Notes: generated from the letters alone by a model not told the origin. 64,000 bases of DNA from an uncultured Desulfobacter sp. (GCF_963666675.1 NZ_OY762929.1:2294001-2358000); one strand, 5' to 3'. Positions 32,883 through 41,588 are shown, numbered from the stretch's first letter. Program-made: numbers and translations.

Positions 32883-34085
32883 TTACCCTTTCACAACCCC
32901 GAGAGGGCGAAGTTTGTTCAGGGGCTTGATCAAATCAAGCTGGTCTTCAATTACGGTTTCAATATTTTTATATGCCTGGGGTGCTTCCCCAAGGTCGTAC
33001 ATGCCCTTGGCTTTGCCGCGCCTGACCTTACTCCAGCGGTCGAAAACGATGCCTTGCATGGCCTGGTCGCAGTTTTCGGGTGTAAGTTCTCTGGTTGCCT
33101 GTAGCCGTCCCAGGACCCGCCCTGCACCATGGGAACAGGACATGAACGACTCAGGATTACCCAGGCCTTCGACGATGAAGGAAGGGGTTCCCATTGAACC
33201 AGGAATAATTCCGGTCTCTCCTTGTTTGGCTGAGGTTGCCCCTTTTCTATGAACCCACACATTCTTATTAAAATGGTTTTCCAGGGCTGCATAATTATGG
33301 TGAATATTAACTTCATCGGCAAATTCAGTCCCGGGGAAAACTTGCGTAAAAGCATCCTTGAACCGGGTCATTATTTTTCTGCGGTTTTCACGGGCATAAG
33401 AGAGTGCAAAATTCATATCATTGATATAATTTTGCCCTTCCGCTGTCTCTGCCGGCAAAAATGCCAGGTCTTTTCCTGGTGTGTCTGCATGCCACTTTTG
33501 ATTCAGTTTAACCGCAATGTCATTATAAAAGCGTGCTATCACATTGCCCAGATGCCGGGAACCGGAGTGGATCATCAGCCAGATCCGGTCATCATCGCCT
33601 GCCTGGATTTCTATAAAATGATTGCCGCCGCCAAGGCTGCCTAAATTTTTATAGGCAAGTTTTTTAACATGGGACGAGTACCACCCTCTCTCTTCATACG
33701 CTTCAATGTCATCAAGGTTTTCCCATATCTGGGGCTCTTTATGGGCGTTACCTTCTCCACAGGGAATATATTTTTTGACCAATGTAACAGCCTCTCGTAG
33801 GTTGTGCCGGCTAGTTTCGGACACTGGGAGGTTGGTTCTGACAGATCCCATGCCACAACCGATATCCACACCCACGGCATTAGGGATAACAGCATTGTCC
33901 GCGGCAATTACGCCACCGATGGGCATACCGTAGCCCGGATGACAGTCCGGCATCAGGGCTACGTGGTGGAAAACAACAGGGTGCATGGCCAGATCCTCGG
34001 CTTGCGCCATGGCAAGTCCTTCGAGGTTTGAACACCAGGATTTTATAGGGACTTTATATTTATCTTCTTTTTTTACCCACTCCAT
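32883..34085 (-). CDS. rtcB: RNA ligase RtcB (RtcR regulon)
   Basis: 400 residues, the normal length for the RtcB1 class. Key motifs are GVDIGCGM (metal ligands), LGGGNHFIEIQ, HSGSRHLG, RKGATSA and SCSHGAGR, with the guanylylated His. It joins 2',3'-cyclic-phosphate or 3'-phosphate RNA ends to 5'-OH ends. GAGGAA precedes ATG at 34085. It is the last gene of slipin-rtcA-rtcB on the minus strand. About 110 bases separate it from rtcA, and most of that gap is a copy of the double-hairpin repeat, so its translation may be separately controlled. Confidence 0.95.
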   Translation of the reverse strand: MEWVKKEDKYKVPIKSWCSNLEGLAMAQAEDLAMHPVVFHHVALMPDCHPGYGMPIGGVIAADNAVIPNAVGVDIGCGMGSVRTNLPVSETSRHNLREAVTLVKKYIPCGEGNAHKEPQIWENLDDIEAYEERGWYSSHVKKLAYKNLGSLGGGNHFIEIQAGDDDRIWLMIHSGSRHLGNVIARFYNDIAVKLNQKWHADTPGKDLAFLPAETAEGQNYINDMNFALSYARENRRKIMTRFKDAFTQVFPGTEFADEVNIHHNYAALENHFNKNVWVHRKGATSAKQGETGIIPGSMGTPSFIVEGLGNPESFMSCSHGAGRVLGRLQATRELTPENCDQAMQGIVFDRWSKVRRGKAKGMYDLGEAPQAYKNIETVIEDQLDLIKPLNKLRPLGVVKG

Positions 34086-34103
34086 TTTTTATTCCTCTTT
34101 ATT

Positions 34104-34195
34104 TTATAAGAAAGTCTCAGTAAGCCACTGAGTTCTTTAAACCTTTGTTGTGGGTCGAGCCTGGGTGTCGATAGATCAGGTCGGCCCATGGCTGT
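34104..34195 (-). repeat. Double-hairpin repeat, copy D
   Basis: This fills the rtcA-rtcB gap. It is closest to copy A: hairpin 1 is identical over about 30 bases (CTCAGT...ACTGAG inside GAAAG...CTTT), and hairpin 2 pairs TGGGTCGAGCCTG with CAGGTCGGCCCA. As with copy A, on the minus strand the element ends about 18 bases before a start codon (rtcB, 34085). Its distal end coincides with the rtcA stop codon. Confidence 0.8.
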
Positions 34196-35205
34196 TATTT
34201 TTCAACTGATATCTGCCAACGGCGGTCATCAATTTTTGTACAGTTTATATTCAGGTCTAAAAATTGTTTTACGACTTCAATATTTGTCATTGTATGACGG
34301 CTGGGCGGTTGGGTGACAAATGACCCTCCACCGGCCATGGCCAAAGGGATTAACAATTGATCCGCAAGATATTTTCCCACGGGGGCATCAGAAGCCAGAT
34401 AGCTTTTCACCTGACCCACACATCTTTTGGCAACCTTTTCAGCGGTAACCCCTTTGACCCCGAATCCGGTAAACACCTCTGTAAGATTTTCGCTTTCCAC
34501 GCAGAGCGTCAACACGTTCCCCGGTCCATGGGAATCAAGGATGTTCACAATTTCACAGTTTTCCCAGCCCAACAGCTTTTTGACTGTTTTAATCTCTCTT
34601 GCTGCAATGTTTTCAGCCAGGTTTGCTACAAACGCCTTTGCTGTTTTATTTAATACGTCACCCCGCTGGGTGAGATCTATTTTTCCAAGAGGGGCAGGGG
34701 CAATCTCTACTTTTATCTTTCCCCCGCCAGCCGGATAAAAACCGGGGCGAATCAAAGCTGCTGACACGGTTGGGCCCATCTTGTTGATGAGCCCAATAAA
34801 TGTCTGATCGAGAAAATCAAAAGGCGGGGCATATGGATTGTGGGTGCCGCCTTCCAGTATGACCTCGGACGGTCCGTCTGCCGCCAGCAATGCCGGTAAT
34901 ATTGTTTGAAGGACCAATGTGCAGCTTCCTGCTGTTCCGATGGCAAAATTATAATTGCCGGTGATTATATTGCTTGGTTCAAATTTAATGGACTGTGAAC
35001 CGATGTTCGCACCTTCTGCCTTTGCATTGCCCACTTTGAGGGCCGCATTGACGCAGGTCAGGTGCTGCCGCATCAGTCCCGGCTTTTTTCTCCCTGCCCG
35101 GATCTTGTTTATTGTGAAAGGTTTGCCTGTAACCAGGGACAGGGCAAGGGAGGTCCTCAAAATTTGTCCGCCACCTTCTCCAAGCATTCCGTCAATCTCC
35201 AACAT
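34195..35205 (-). CDS. rtcA: RNA 3'-terminal phosphate cyclase RtcA
   Basis: 336 residues from ATG at 35205, preceded by AAGGAT; the longer frame to 35241 would overlap slipin. RtcA converts RNA 3'-phosphate to a 2',3'-cyclic phosphate through an adenylated His. Seen are GEGGGQILRTSLALSLVTG at the N-terminus, RAGRKKPGLMRQHL, EGGTHNPYAPPFDFL, and the nucleophile region RHTMTNIEVV near the C-terminus. It provides substrates for RtcB or serves end healing. It is the middle gene of the slipin-rtcA-rtcB operon. Confidence 0.95.
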   Translation of the reverse strand: MLEIDGMLGEGGGQILRTSLALSLVTGKPFTINKIRAGRKKPGLMRQHLTCVNAALKVGNAKAEGANIGSQSIKFEPSNIITGNYNFAIGTAGSCTLVLQTILPALLAADGPSEVILEGGTHNPYAPPFDFLDQTFIGLINKMGPTVSAALIRPGFYPAGGGKIKVEIAPAPLGKIDLTQRGDVLNKTAKAFVANLAENIAAREIKTVKKLLGWENCEIVNILDSHGPGNVLTLCVESENLTEVFTGFGVKGVTAEKVAKRCVGQVKSYLASDAPVGKYLADQLLIPLAMAGGGSFVTQPPSRHTMTNIEVVKQFLDLNINCTKIDDRRWQISVEK

Positions 35206-35237
35206 GATATTATCCTTTTGCTTTAACTGCGCTAAGT

Positions 35238-35589
35238 TCACAGCAGGTTCACAACACGATCCGCAAGCCCTTTTTCTCCGAGCACAACACTCATTTTTGA
35301 ATTTGATACCACCCTTTCAAGGATATCAAGTTCACGCAGCCTCATCAGTGTTGGATTGTTGTCCAGAAGCTTGGCTGTGTTTGCCTGGCTTCTCATGGCT
35401 GCAGTCTCTTCTCTTCTCATGATCAGGTTGGATTCTGCAGCCTTTTTGGCTTCAATGACCTTGTTCATCAGGTCTTTCATATCGCCCGGCAATATAATAT
35501 CTCTGATGCCGAAGCTTCTTACCTGAATGCCTAAAGCTTGAGCGCTGTCTTGGATCGCCGCAATCAAATCATTTGATACGTTTTCTTTT
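35238..35589 (-). pseudogene. Slipin gene, 3' part (cut by IS66)
   Basis: C-terminal section of an SPFH/slipin protein (DLIAAIQDSAQALGIQVRSF, ILPGDMKDLMNKVIEAKKAA, then a C-terminal helix). It is continuous with the 5' part at 38188-38944 once the IS66 element and one 8-bp target copy are removed: the joined frame reads NEKENVSNDLIAAIQ and gives 366 residues. Slipins scaffold membrane microdomains and recur in RtcR-controlled operons. Confidence 0.88.
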
Positions 35590-35739
35590 GTGTCCTTTCG
35601 GCAAGCCTGTGTAAATCAAAAAAATTAAGATAACATTCAAAACAGACCCGATCCAAAAAAACAGTGTGTAAGGCGATGAGGGATAGTTTGCAGTGCAAAA
35701 ATGTGTCTCAAAACATACTGGATTGGCTAAAAGGTCGTT

Positions 35740-37302
35740 TTACAGATTATCAGCTGTTTCCCCTGATTTTTTAGCGATTGTGTTTTCAAATGACCACGGC
35801 AACCAGTCAGAAGGGTTTTGGAAGATCTCGGAAGAGTGCTTCTGTAGTGCGGTCAGGTATTCAAAGGGATTTATATTTTGCAGGTTGCAGGTATGTATCA
35901 GGCTCATGAACAGGTCGCCAATATAGGCACCGTGTTCGGTTTTATAAAATAATGAATTTTTTCGGTGCAGAATCGACTTTTTCAGCAATTGTTCGCAAAG
36001 ATTATTATCCAGCGGTGCTCCAGGGATCTCCAGGAAACGGGTCAATTCCTGCCAGTGATTCAACATATATGATATGGCCTTGCCCAGACTGGAGTTGGGT
36101 TCTACTTCTTTGTTTTCAAACTTGTCTTCCAGCCATACTTTAAGCGCCCGCATCAGTGGACCGCTGTGGGTTTGATGATATTGAAGGCGTTGAGCATCGT
36201 CCAGGCCTTGCTCCCTTACCTTATGATCGTGCTCATAAATTTTAGCCACTGTATCAATTACATGGTCACACTCCTCAGGGAAATCGTCCATGACGTCGAC
36301 AAAGTTACGGCGTCCATGCACGAGACAATTGCATAATATCGATTCAAAACCTTTTGGCAGATTCCTGGACAGAGCATCACACATCTGTATTGGCCGATCT
36401 TCTCTGGATCCCCGTTCTTTCAGAATCCTGGATAAATTTTCTCCAGCATGATTGTGGCCGGTAAAAAACAGGGCAATCTTTCCTACGTCACATTCTGACA
36501 GGATTCCGGAAGTGAACATCCCTTTTCGCTTGGCTGCCTTGTCTGTTTCTTTTATCAAGGATAAAATTTTCATTGTCGTGTCGTCATTGTACAACACCTT
36601 GCCTTGTGCAGCCTGACGGACTAACTCTGTATATACCGGATGAATCTTGTCTGCTACGCTTTCGATGATTTCCCATTGGGTCGATGGGGGCAGCGGCATC
36701 CCCAGGCTAGCCTGAAGTTTGCCCAAGCGGTATAAAGGGACTCCTCTGCCATATTTTAGAAGGGCCAGCATGGCACCGGATTTGGCATCATATTTTTCTT
36801 TGCCCACATTGTCGGGCGCCTGGGCAGTAAAAATCTGCCCACAAAGGTTACACCGCAATCTCTGCAGTTCATATACTGTCGCCTGGAAGGGAGCACCGCC
36901 TGTTATCCGGACGATCTTGGCAGGTGGTTTTTCACCATACAATTTACCTTTTTCACAGGCAGGGCAATCATTACCTGACTTAAGGCTTTGATGACAGATC
37001 TTGATCTTCTTGGCACCTTTATAGGCGTTTGCACCATTTTTGCCGTGACCTTTTTTCTTCTTTTTTCGTTTCGGCCGGTTCTGCGGATTCGACGTTTTCT
37101 TCTTTTCGGTCTTATCGCCGAATACCATTTTTAATAACCGTTTAATGGATGCTGCTTTTTCATTGGACAACGTATTCAAATAAGCAACGGTTTCAACCAA
37201 TGCTTTGATCAACTCATAATCGCCGTCCTGCAGTTCATTTGATCTTACCCGCTCAAGGAGCGCGTCAAGTTCGTCCTGCTTTATGTCCATCGTTTTTGAC
37301 AT
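35740..37302 (-). CDS. tnpC: IS66 transposase TnpC, copy 1
   Basis: 520 residues. A coiled-coil N-terminal region (about residues 1-60), a Lys-rich linker, a zinc-ribbon segment (CPACEKGKL and CNLCGQIF), and the DDE IS66 catalytic domain (LYNDDTTMKIL, GRRNFVD, LEIPGAPLDNNLCEQLLKKS) are visible. It catalyses transposition of the element. It differs from copy 2 at only two seen residues (KYGRG versus KYGSG, and RILKERG versus RVLKERG). It appears intact. Confidence 0.95.
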   Translation of the reverse strand: MSKTMDIKQDELDALLERVRSNELQDGDYELIKALVETVAYLNTLSNEKAASIKRLLKMVFGDKTEKKKTSNPQNRPKRKKKKKGHGKNGANAYKGAKKIKICHQSLKSGNDCPACEKGKLYGEKPPAKIVRITGGAPFQATVYELQRLRCNLCGQIFTAQAPDNVGKEKYDAKSGAMLALLKYGRGVPLYRLGKLQASLGMPLPPSTQWEIIESVADKIHPVYTELVRQAAQGKVLYNDDTTMKILSLIKETDKAAKRKGMFTSGILSECDVGKIALFFTGHNHAGENLSRILKERGSREDRPIQMCDALSRNLPKGFESILCNCLVHGRRNFVDVMDDFPEECDHVIDTVAKIYEHDHKVREQGLDDAQRLQYHQTHSGPLMRALKVWLEDKFENKEVEPNSSLGKAISYMLNHWQELTRFLEIPGAPLDNNLCEQLLKKSILHRKNSLFYKTEHGAYIGDLFMSLIHTCNLQNINPFEYLTALQKHSSEIFQNPSDWLPWSFENTIAKKSGETADNL

Positions 37303-37335
37303 GAAATGTGTGCTATCACATTTAAACTCTAATGT

Positions 37336-37683
37336 CTAGATTTTTTTCCACAAAAGTACATTATTTTTTTGAGGATTTCCGTTCCATATCAACATCTGTA
37401 ATTCATGTGCAGCCAATGGGTGAATTTCATCTCCTCCCTTTTTAGGCCACCATTTAAAACGCCCCTTGCTCAATCTTTTTTGACAAAGCCAGAAGCCCTG
37501 GCCATCATATATTAGTATCTTCAGGGCAGTCCCCGGTTTGTTTCTGAAAACAAAAACATATCCGGAAAAAGGATTTTGTTTTAACACCCTGCGACAAACA
37601 GCTGCCAGGCCGTCGATCCCCTTTCGAAAATCAGCAGGAGTTACCGCCAGCATTATCCGCATTTGCGGTGTGATTTGGATCAT
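37336..37683 (-). CDS. tnpB: IS66 TnpB, copy 1
   Basis: 115 residues of the IS66 Orf2 family: MLAVTPADFRKGIDGLAAVC and then PFSGYVFVFRNK, KILIYDGQGFWLCQKRLSKG. It is required with TnpA for IS66 transposition though its biochemical role is unclear. The start overlaps the tnpA stop by four bases. Identical to copy 2 in the translated sequence. Confidence 0.95.
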   Translation of the reverse strand: MIQITPQMRIMLAVTPADFRKGIDGLAAVCRRVLKQNPFSGYVFVFRNKPGTALKILIYDGQGFWLCQKRLSKGRFKWWPKKGGDEIHPLAAHELQMLIWNGNPQKNNVLLWKKI

Positions 37684-38120
37684 GGAACACCAGCCAGTAA
37701 ATATTTACCAAGGCTGATCACTGCCGGGTCTGCACGACCTTTAAAACACATACGCATCTTAAAACCGGCCTGATTCTCCATTTCTATTATACAGTTGGTA
37801 TCTTCCGGCGCTGGAGTGATCTCTATAAACAGGGGGGAGTCATCGTCTTCTTCAGGAGAATCGACTGTAGTACAATGAATGGCATTATAAATTTTTTGTT
37901 TTAATGTGGTATGATTAAGCCGTAAACTGTGGGCAATCTTATTTATGCTCAGCCCTTGAGCATGGTGAAGGTCTGCTGCCGCCTGCCATAAATTATCCGG
38001 TATTCTTGACCTTCCGGTTCTGTTATTTCGCCAGTCTGCAAAAAGCTGCTGGACTTTTTCTAATGCGATTGATTGTTCTGCTGTCAATAATTGTTTATTC
38101 ATCGGTCCCTCCATTAGCAA
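37680..38120 (-). CDS. tnpA: IS66 TnpA, copy 1
   Basis: 146 residues with a helix-turn-helix near residues 45-75 (ADLHHAQGLSINKIAHSLRL), as in IS66 Orf1 proteins that bind the element ends. First of three genes on the minus strand; the start is 67 bases inside the right inverted repeat. Identical in translation to copy 2. Confidence 0.92.
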   Translation of the reverse strand: MLMEGPMNKQLLTAEQSIALEKVQQLFADWRNNRTGRSRIPDNLWQAAADLHHAQGLSINKIAHSLRLNHTTLKQKIYNAIHCTTVDSPEEDDDSPLFIEITPAPEDTNCIIEMENQAGFKMRMCFKGRADPAVISLGKYLLAGVP

Positions 38121-38187
38121 TGTTCAAGTTGGAACCGATAATATCACCCGGTACTGGGTATTTCACGCAGGCTTACCGGAAGGACAC

Positions 38188-38944
38188 TTTCTTTTTCGTT
38201 CAGCACTGAATCAAGTTCCAATGCACCAATCACGGATCGTAATGCAAGTTGCGCCTCCCTGTACAAGACTTGTTGGCTGTCTTCGGACAATGATACTGAT
38301 TTCAGCGCATCTGTGATGCCAAAGCTCAGCATGGCATTCATTCTCAGAGTCACTTTATCAGATGTCATGATCTCCTGGCCTGACACATTCAGGAGTTTTT
38401 CTCTCAGATCAACCGGAAAGAACCTGTTTACAGCTGTTCCGGTCCAGAAAAGATGGCGGCCTGCGGGAAGGGTCTCAACATATTTTCCATCTTTAAAGTG
38501 CACACATTTATGCCCTTCCTGGACATCAACAATATAGAAAAATTGAGCCGCATCTTCATTTTTTGCGATCTGGGCCACAGCCTCGTGCATGAAACGAACC
38601 TGTCTTGCATCAATTATCTCAACCCTTAGTTTTTTAAAGTCTTTCCAAAGGGCGTAAAGGCCGGGGCCGAGGATTTTGGCAAACCTTCCTTCAACCCATA
38701 CAAGTGCACGCTGATAATCCTCTAAGTCAATGACCTGCACGTGATTGTCCAGCATACCAGACTTAATCATTAAATCTAAATTCTCATGAATCAGCCATGG
38801 ATTTTTCATTGAGGCAATGTCTACTCTGACGCTGAAAAAGGGATCCGCAAACCAGTGGCGGCCTTTTTCCAGGATACCTTTAAATTCTCTATCTTTGAAG
38901 TATAACCCTTTTTCGTAAGAACGGATTTTTTTTGTTCTAATCAT
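38188..38944 (-). pseudogene. Slipin gene, 5' part (cut by IS66)
   Basis: N-terminal 252 codons of an SPFH-domain slipin: YEKGLYFKDREFKGILEKGR, FPVDLREKLLNVSGQEIMTS, VTLRMNAMLSFGITD, and the helix before the break (LNEKE). There is no membrane helix at the very N-terminus, unlike stomatin. It was the first protein-coding gene of the slipin-rtcA-rtcB operon under the sigma-54 promoter at 39452. The IS66 insertion should truncate the protein and may reduce transcription of rtcA and rtcB unless the IS supplies a promoter. Confidence 0.88.
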
Positions 38945-39012
38945 TTTTTTTCCTTTTCGTTTTCAAGCCGTTCTCAGTCCGGCCAATGTAATGGTTTAAG
39001 AAGAGCAATCCG

Positions 39013-39165
39013 TCATCCGGCGACACCTGGATCTGCGGAGCAGTATTTAAGTATATGAATCATGCTTGCTTCGTTTGGCGGATACTCTGTCAAACCAAAC
39101 CATAAGCTCAACATTTTTTCTTCATTCGTTGTGAACAGTTCATATACGGTATCCATATGCTTCAT
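39013..39165 (-). CDS. Short open frame between tRNA-like RNA and slipin
   Basis: A 50-residue frame beginning MKHMDTVYELFTTNEEKMLS and continuing LWFGLTEYPPNEASMIHIL. The same frame stays open upstream to an ATG at 39243 that has a perfect AAGGAGG, but the third codon there is TGA (ATG AAG TGA), so a 76-codon gene would have to read through UGA. No family recognised. It may be a damaged small gene of the rtc operon. Confidence 0.35.
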   Translation of the reverse strand: MKHMDTVYELFTTNEEKMLSLWFGLTEYPPNEASMIHILKYCSADPGVAG

Positions 39166-39274
39166 GGCGAATCCGTGGGTGTTGTTTTCTCCATCTGCCT
39201 GATAAAATTTCAGCGTTTGGGAAAACCTGCCGGATCACTTCATGCCCTCCTTAAACCTTTTTAAGATAAACCAA

Positions 39275-39347
39275 TTACCGGAGCAGGAATCGAACCTGCA
39301 ACTCTCGTGTCCTTTGCACGATGCTCTACCCATTGAGCTATCCATTA
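39275..39347 (-). ncRNA. tRNA-like RNA in the leader of the rtc operon
   Basis: The minus strand folds as a cloverleaf. The D arm is GCTC...GAGC, the anticodon stem is TCGTG/CACGA with a 7-base loop CAAAGGA, and the T arm is GCAGG-TTCGATT-CCTGC. The acceptor arm TAATGGA/TCCGGTA has one A-G mismatch and one wobble pair. It departs from a working tRNA: loop position 33 is A instead of the invariant U, the acceptor is flawed, and no CCA is encoded. It starts about 95 bases downstream of the predicted sigma-54 transcription start. tRNA-like RNAs are known from Rtc/Ro-type RNA repair operons, such as the tRNA-like Y RNA YrlA of Salmonella. Confidence 0.8.
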
Positions 39348-39451
39348 AGATGCCGTTCCTTTGTTAGAATCCATGTCCGGAACACCCAGTATTTACAGCT
39401 TTAGTTGAATACTGTGTGCCGCTGGCCCGGTGGCATCTGCCTTTGCTATAA

Positions 39452-39467
39452 AGCAACGGGTGTGCCA
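39452..39467 (-). promoter_or_regulatory. Sigma-54 promoter of the rtc operon
   Basis: On the minus strand TGGCACACCCGTTGCT matches the sigma-54 consensus TGGCAC-N5-TTGC[A/T] at every informative base with correct spacing. Transcription would begin near 39441, ahead of the tRNA-like RNA. RtcR is a sigma-54 activator encoded divergently from here, which makes this its expected target. Confidence 0.88.
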
Positions 39468-39589
39468 GTTGCTAAAAGAAATATTTATAAAATTATAACT
39501 ATTTAAAAAAATAGTGATTATGACGAGTTTTGGGGCATTAGAAGCTTGACATGTGATATTTGCGTTTTGTAAAATATAGAAATATTGAT

Positions 39590-41194
39590 ATGAAAAAAAC
39601 GGTTGTAATCGGGATTTTAGGGCCTGTACTTGATAGAGGGGAAAATGCATCACGGTGGGAACACTGGCGGCCAACTGTGGCGATATGTCAGCACAGCGAG
39701 CTTTTGGTAGATCGCTTTGAGCTCCTTTATGAGAAAAATTATACTCGTCTGATGAAGCGGGTAAGAGAGGATATCCGGGATGTCTCTCCGGAAACGCAAG
39801 TGGTTCCTGTTGAAACCGATTTTTCTGATCCGTGGGATTTTGAAGAGGTATATGGCGTATTGCTCGATTTTGCCAAAGGATACCACTTTGATATTGAAAA
39901 TGAAGATTATTTGATTCATATCACCACAGGGACCCATGTTGCCCAGATATGCCTTTTCCTTCTCATCGAATCAAACTATTTGCCGGGTCGGTTATTGCAG
40001 ACAAGTCCTCCCCATAGAAAAAGGAACCATGATCTGAGCGGGGAATATAGAATTATTGATTTGGATCTTTCCCGATATGATCAGATTGCCATGCGATTCG
40101 AGCAGGAGATGAAAGATGATATTTCTTTTCTAAAATCCGGCATAGAAACACGGAACCCATCGTTTAATAATTTGATTGAACAAATTGAGCGTGTTGCCAT
40201 CAACTCGGTTGACCCTGTTTTGATAACAGGCCCCACCGGCGCTGGTAAATCCCGTTTGACCAGAAGGGTGTATGAATTGAAAAAAGCCAGACGCCAGTTA
40301 AAAGGGCGTTTTGTGGAAGTCAATTGTGCGACCTTGAGAGGTGATGGGGCAATGTCTGCTCTTTTCGGGCATAAAAAAGGGTCATTTACAGGGGCGACCA
40401 GCGACAGGGACGGCCTTTTAAAAACAGCAGATAACGGCATGCTGTTTTTAGACGAGGTGGGCGAACTTGGCCTGGACGAGCAGTCCATGCTGCTTAGGGC
40501 AGTTGAGGAAAAGCAGTTCCTGCCTGTGGGTTCCGATACCGAGGCCCATAGTGACTTCCAACTGATTTGTGGTACCAACCGGAACCTGTTTCAAGATGTC
40601 ATGGAAAAAAGATTCCGGGAGGATCTTCTTGCCAGAATAAATCTATGGACGTTTGAAATGCCGGGATTGAATAAGCGGCCTGAAGATATTGAGCCGAATT
40701 TGAACTACGAACTTGACCGTTTCACCGAAAGAACCAAACGGCATATCACATTCAATAAGGAGGCTCGGAATCGATTTTTAAAATTTGCAACCTCCCCCGA
40801 AGCGCTCTGGCCTGCAAATTTTCGAGATCTTAACGGCGCCATTACAAGAATGGCAACACTTGCACCTGGTGGCAGGATCACGGACCAGGTTGTCAAAGAT
40901 GAAATCCATAGACTATCCCTTAGATGGGGCTCCTTTCCAAAGCAAAGAGATGATGGAATATTAGTGGAACTGATCGGTGAAGAACGAACTGCAGCTCTTG
41001 ATCGATTTGAAAAAATACAGCTTGCAGATGTTATTAGAATCTGTCGCACTTCCAAAAATATTGCACAGGCAGGCAGAACTCTTTTTGCAGCATCAAGAAA
41101 AAGAAAGACACGTTCAAATGATTCGGACCGACTGAGAAAATATCTTTCTAGATATCAAATAAGCTTTCAAACTCTCCGATTACTTCAAAAGTAA
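39590..41194 (+). CDS. rtcR: RtcR, sigma-54 activator of the RNA repair operon
   Basis: 534 residues from ATG at 39590. The N-terminal about 185 residues form the CARF-like Rossmann sensor domain of RtcR (KTVVIGILGPVLDRG, YLIHITTGTHVAQICLFLLI), which represses until a ligand from damaged RNA binds. The AAA+ domain follows: Walker A GPTGAGKS near residue 214, the sigma-54-contacting loop as GSFTGA near residue 263, and Walker B MLFLDEVGEL. A C-terminal helix-turn-helix region (RICRTSKNIAQAGRTLFAAS) binds the upstream activating site. It is divergent from the operon it controls. Confidence 0.95.
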   Translation: MKKTVVIGILGPVLDRGENASRWEHWRPTVAICQHSELLVDRFELLYEKNYTRLMKRVREDIRDVSPETQVVPVETDFSDPWDFEEVYGVLLDFAKGYHFDIENEDYLIHITTGTHVAQICLFLLIESNYLPGRLLQTSPPHRKRNHDLSGEYRIIDLDLSRYDQIAMRFEQEMKDDISFLKSGIETRNPSFNNLIEQIERVAINSVDPVLITGPTGAGKSRLTRRVYELKKARRQLKGRFVEVNCATLRGDGAMSALFGHKKGSFTGATSDRDGLLKTADNGMLFLDEVGELGLDEQSMLLRAVEEKQFLPVGSDTEAHSDFQLICGTNRNLFQDVMEKRFREDLLARINLWTFEMPGLNKRPEDIEPNLNYELDRFTERTKRHITFNKEARNRFLKFATSPEALWPANFRDLNGAITRMATLAPGGRITDQVVKDEIHRLSLRWGSFPKQRDDGILVELIGEERTAALDRFEKIQLADVIRICRTSKNIAQAGRTLFAASRKRKTRSNDSDRLRKYLSRYQISFQTLRLLQK

Positions 41195-41588
41195 TTTCAC
41201 CACAAAGGCAAGAGCCTTTATATTTCATGCACCTTCTCCTAAATTTTAATTAGTTTAGTGCGTTGCTATAGAATCAGATCTGAAGCGTTTTCCATTTATC
41301 CTCTAAACAGCAGGAGAATATCCCGACTGCCACTGTAGGGCAATGGAGAATTTGAATCTTGGAAATCAGATTTGACCAATCGACATTTTAAGTTGTGGCG
41401 AGGACTATTCGTCTGAGAAACTCAGTATCTCAGACGAATCAACACAATAGATTATCCCTGTCAATCATGTTGTTTAAATTCTTGCTTGTTGACTTATTTT
41501 AATCTGCAGGGTGCCCGACCGGGTCTTTCTGGCTGTTGTTGTATTTGATGGGGAAGTATACTCTTTTTTTGCCTTTTTTTAATAGTAT
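41195..41588. other. Gap with one palindrome
   Basis: No gene supported between rtcR and hicB. One hairpin at 41407-41439 has 11-base arms ATTCGTCTGAG and CTCAGACGAAT around an 11-base loop, without a T-run; it could end rtcR or hicB transcription or protect RNA ends. The rest is AT-rich and featureless. Confidence 0.5.

Larger units (their letters stand above)
35590..38187 (-). mobile_element. IS66-family insertion sequence, copy 1
   Basis: 2598 bp bounded by imperfect inverted repeats, GTGTCCTTTCGGCAAGCCTG at the left and the complement of GTGTCCTTCCGGTAAGCCTG at the right. It is flanked by a perfect 8-bp target duplication TTTCTTTT (35582-35589 and 38188-38195), the standard IS66 size. 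It carries tnpA, tnpB and tnpC on the minus strand. It is near-identical and of exactly equal length to copy 2 at 43196-45793, in the same orientation. Confidence 0.97.

Noticed and set aside
39275..39347. Calling this an ordinary tRNA gene
   Set aside because: The anticodon loop lacks U33, the acceptor stem has an A-G mismatch and no CCA follows. Together with its place in the rtc leader this favours a tRNA-like RNA.
39431..39447. Plus-strand TGGCATCTGCCTTTGCT as a sigma-54 promoter for rtcR
   Set aside because: The GG-to-GC spacing is one base too long, whereas the minus-strand site at 39452-39467 is perfect.
40705..41055. Minus-strand frame inside rtcR
   Set aside because: It is antisense to a clear AAA+ gene and encodes a low-complexity Ser/Arg-rich product typical of shadow frames.
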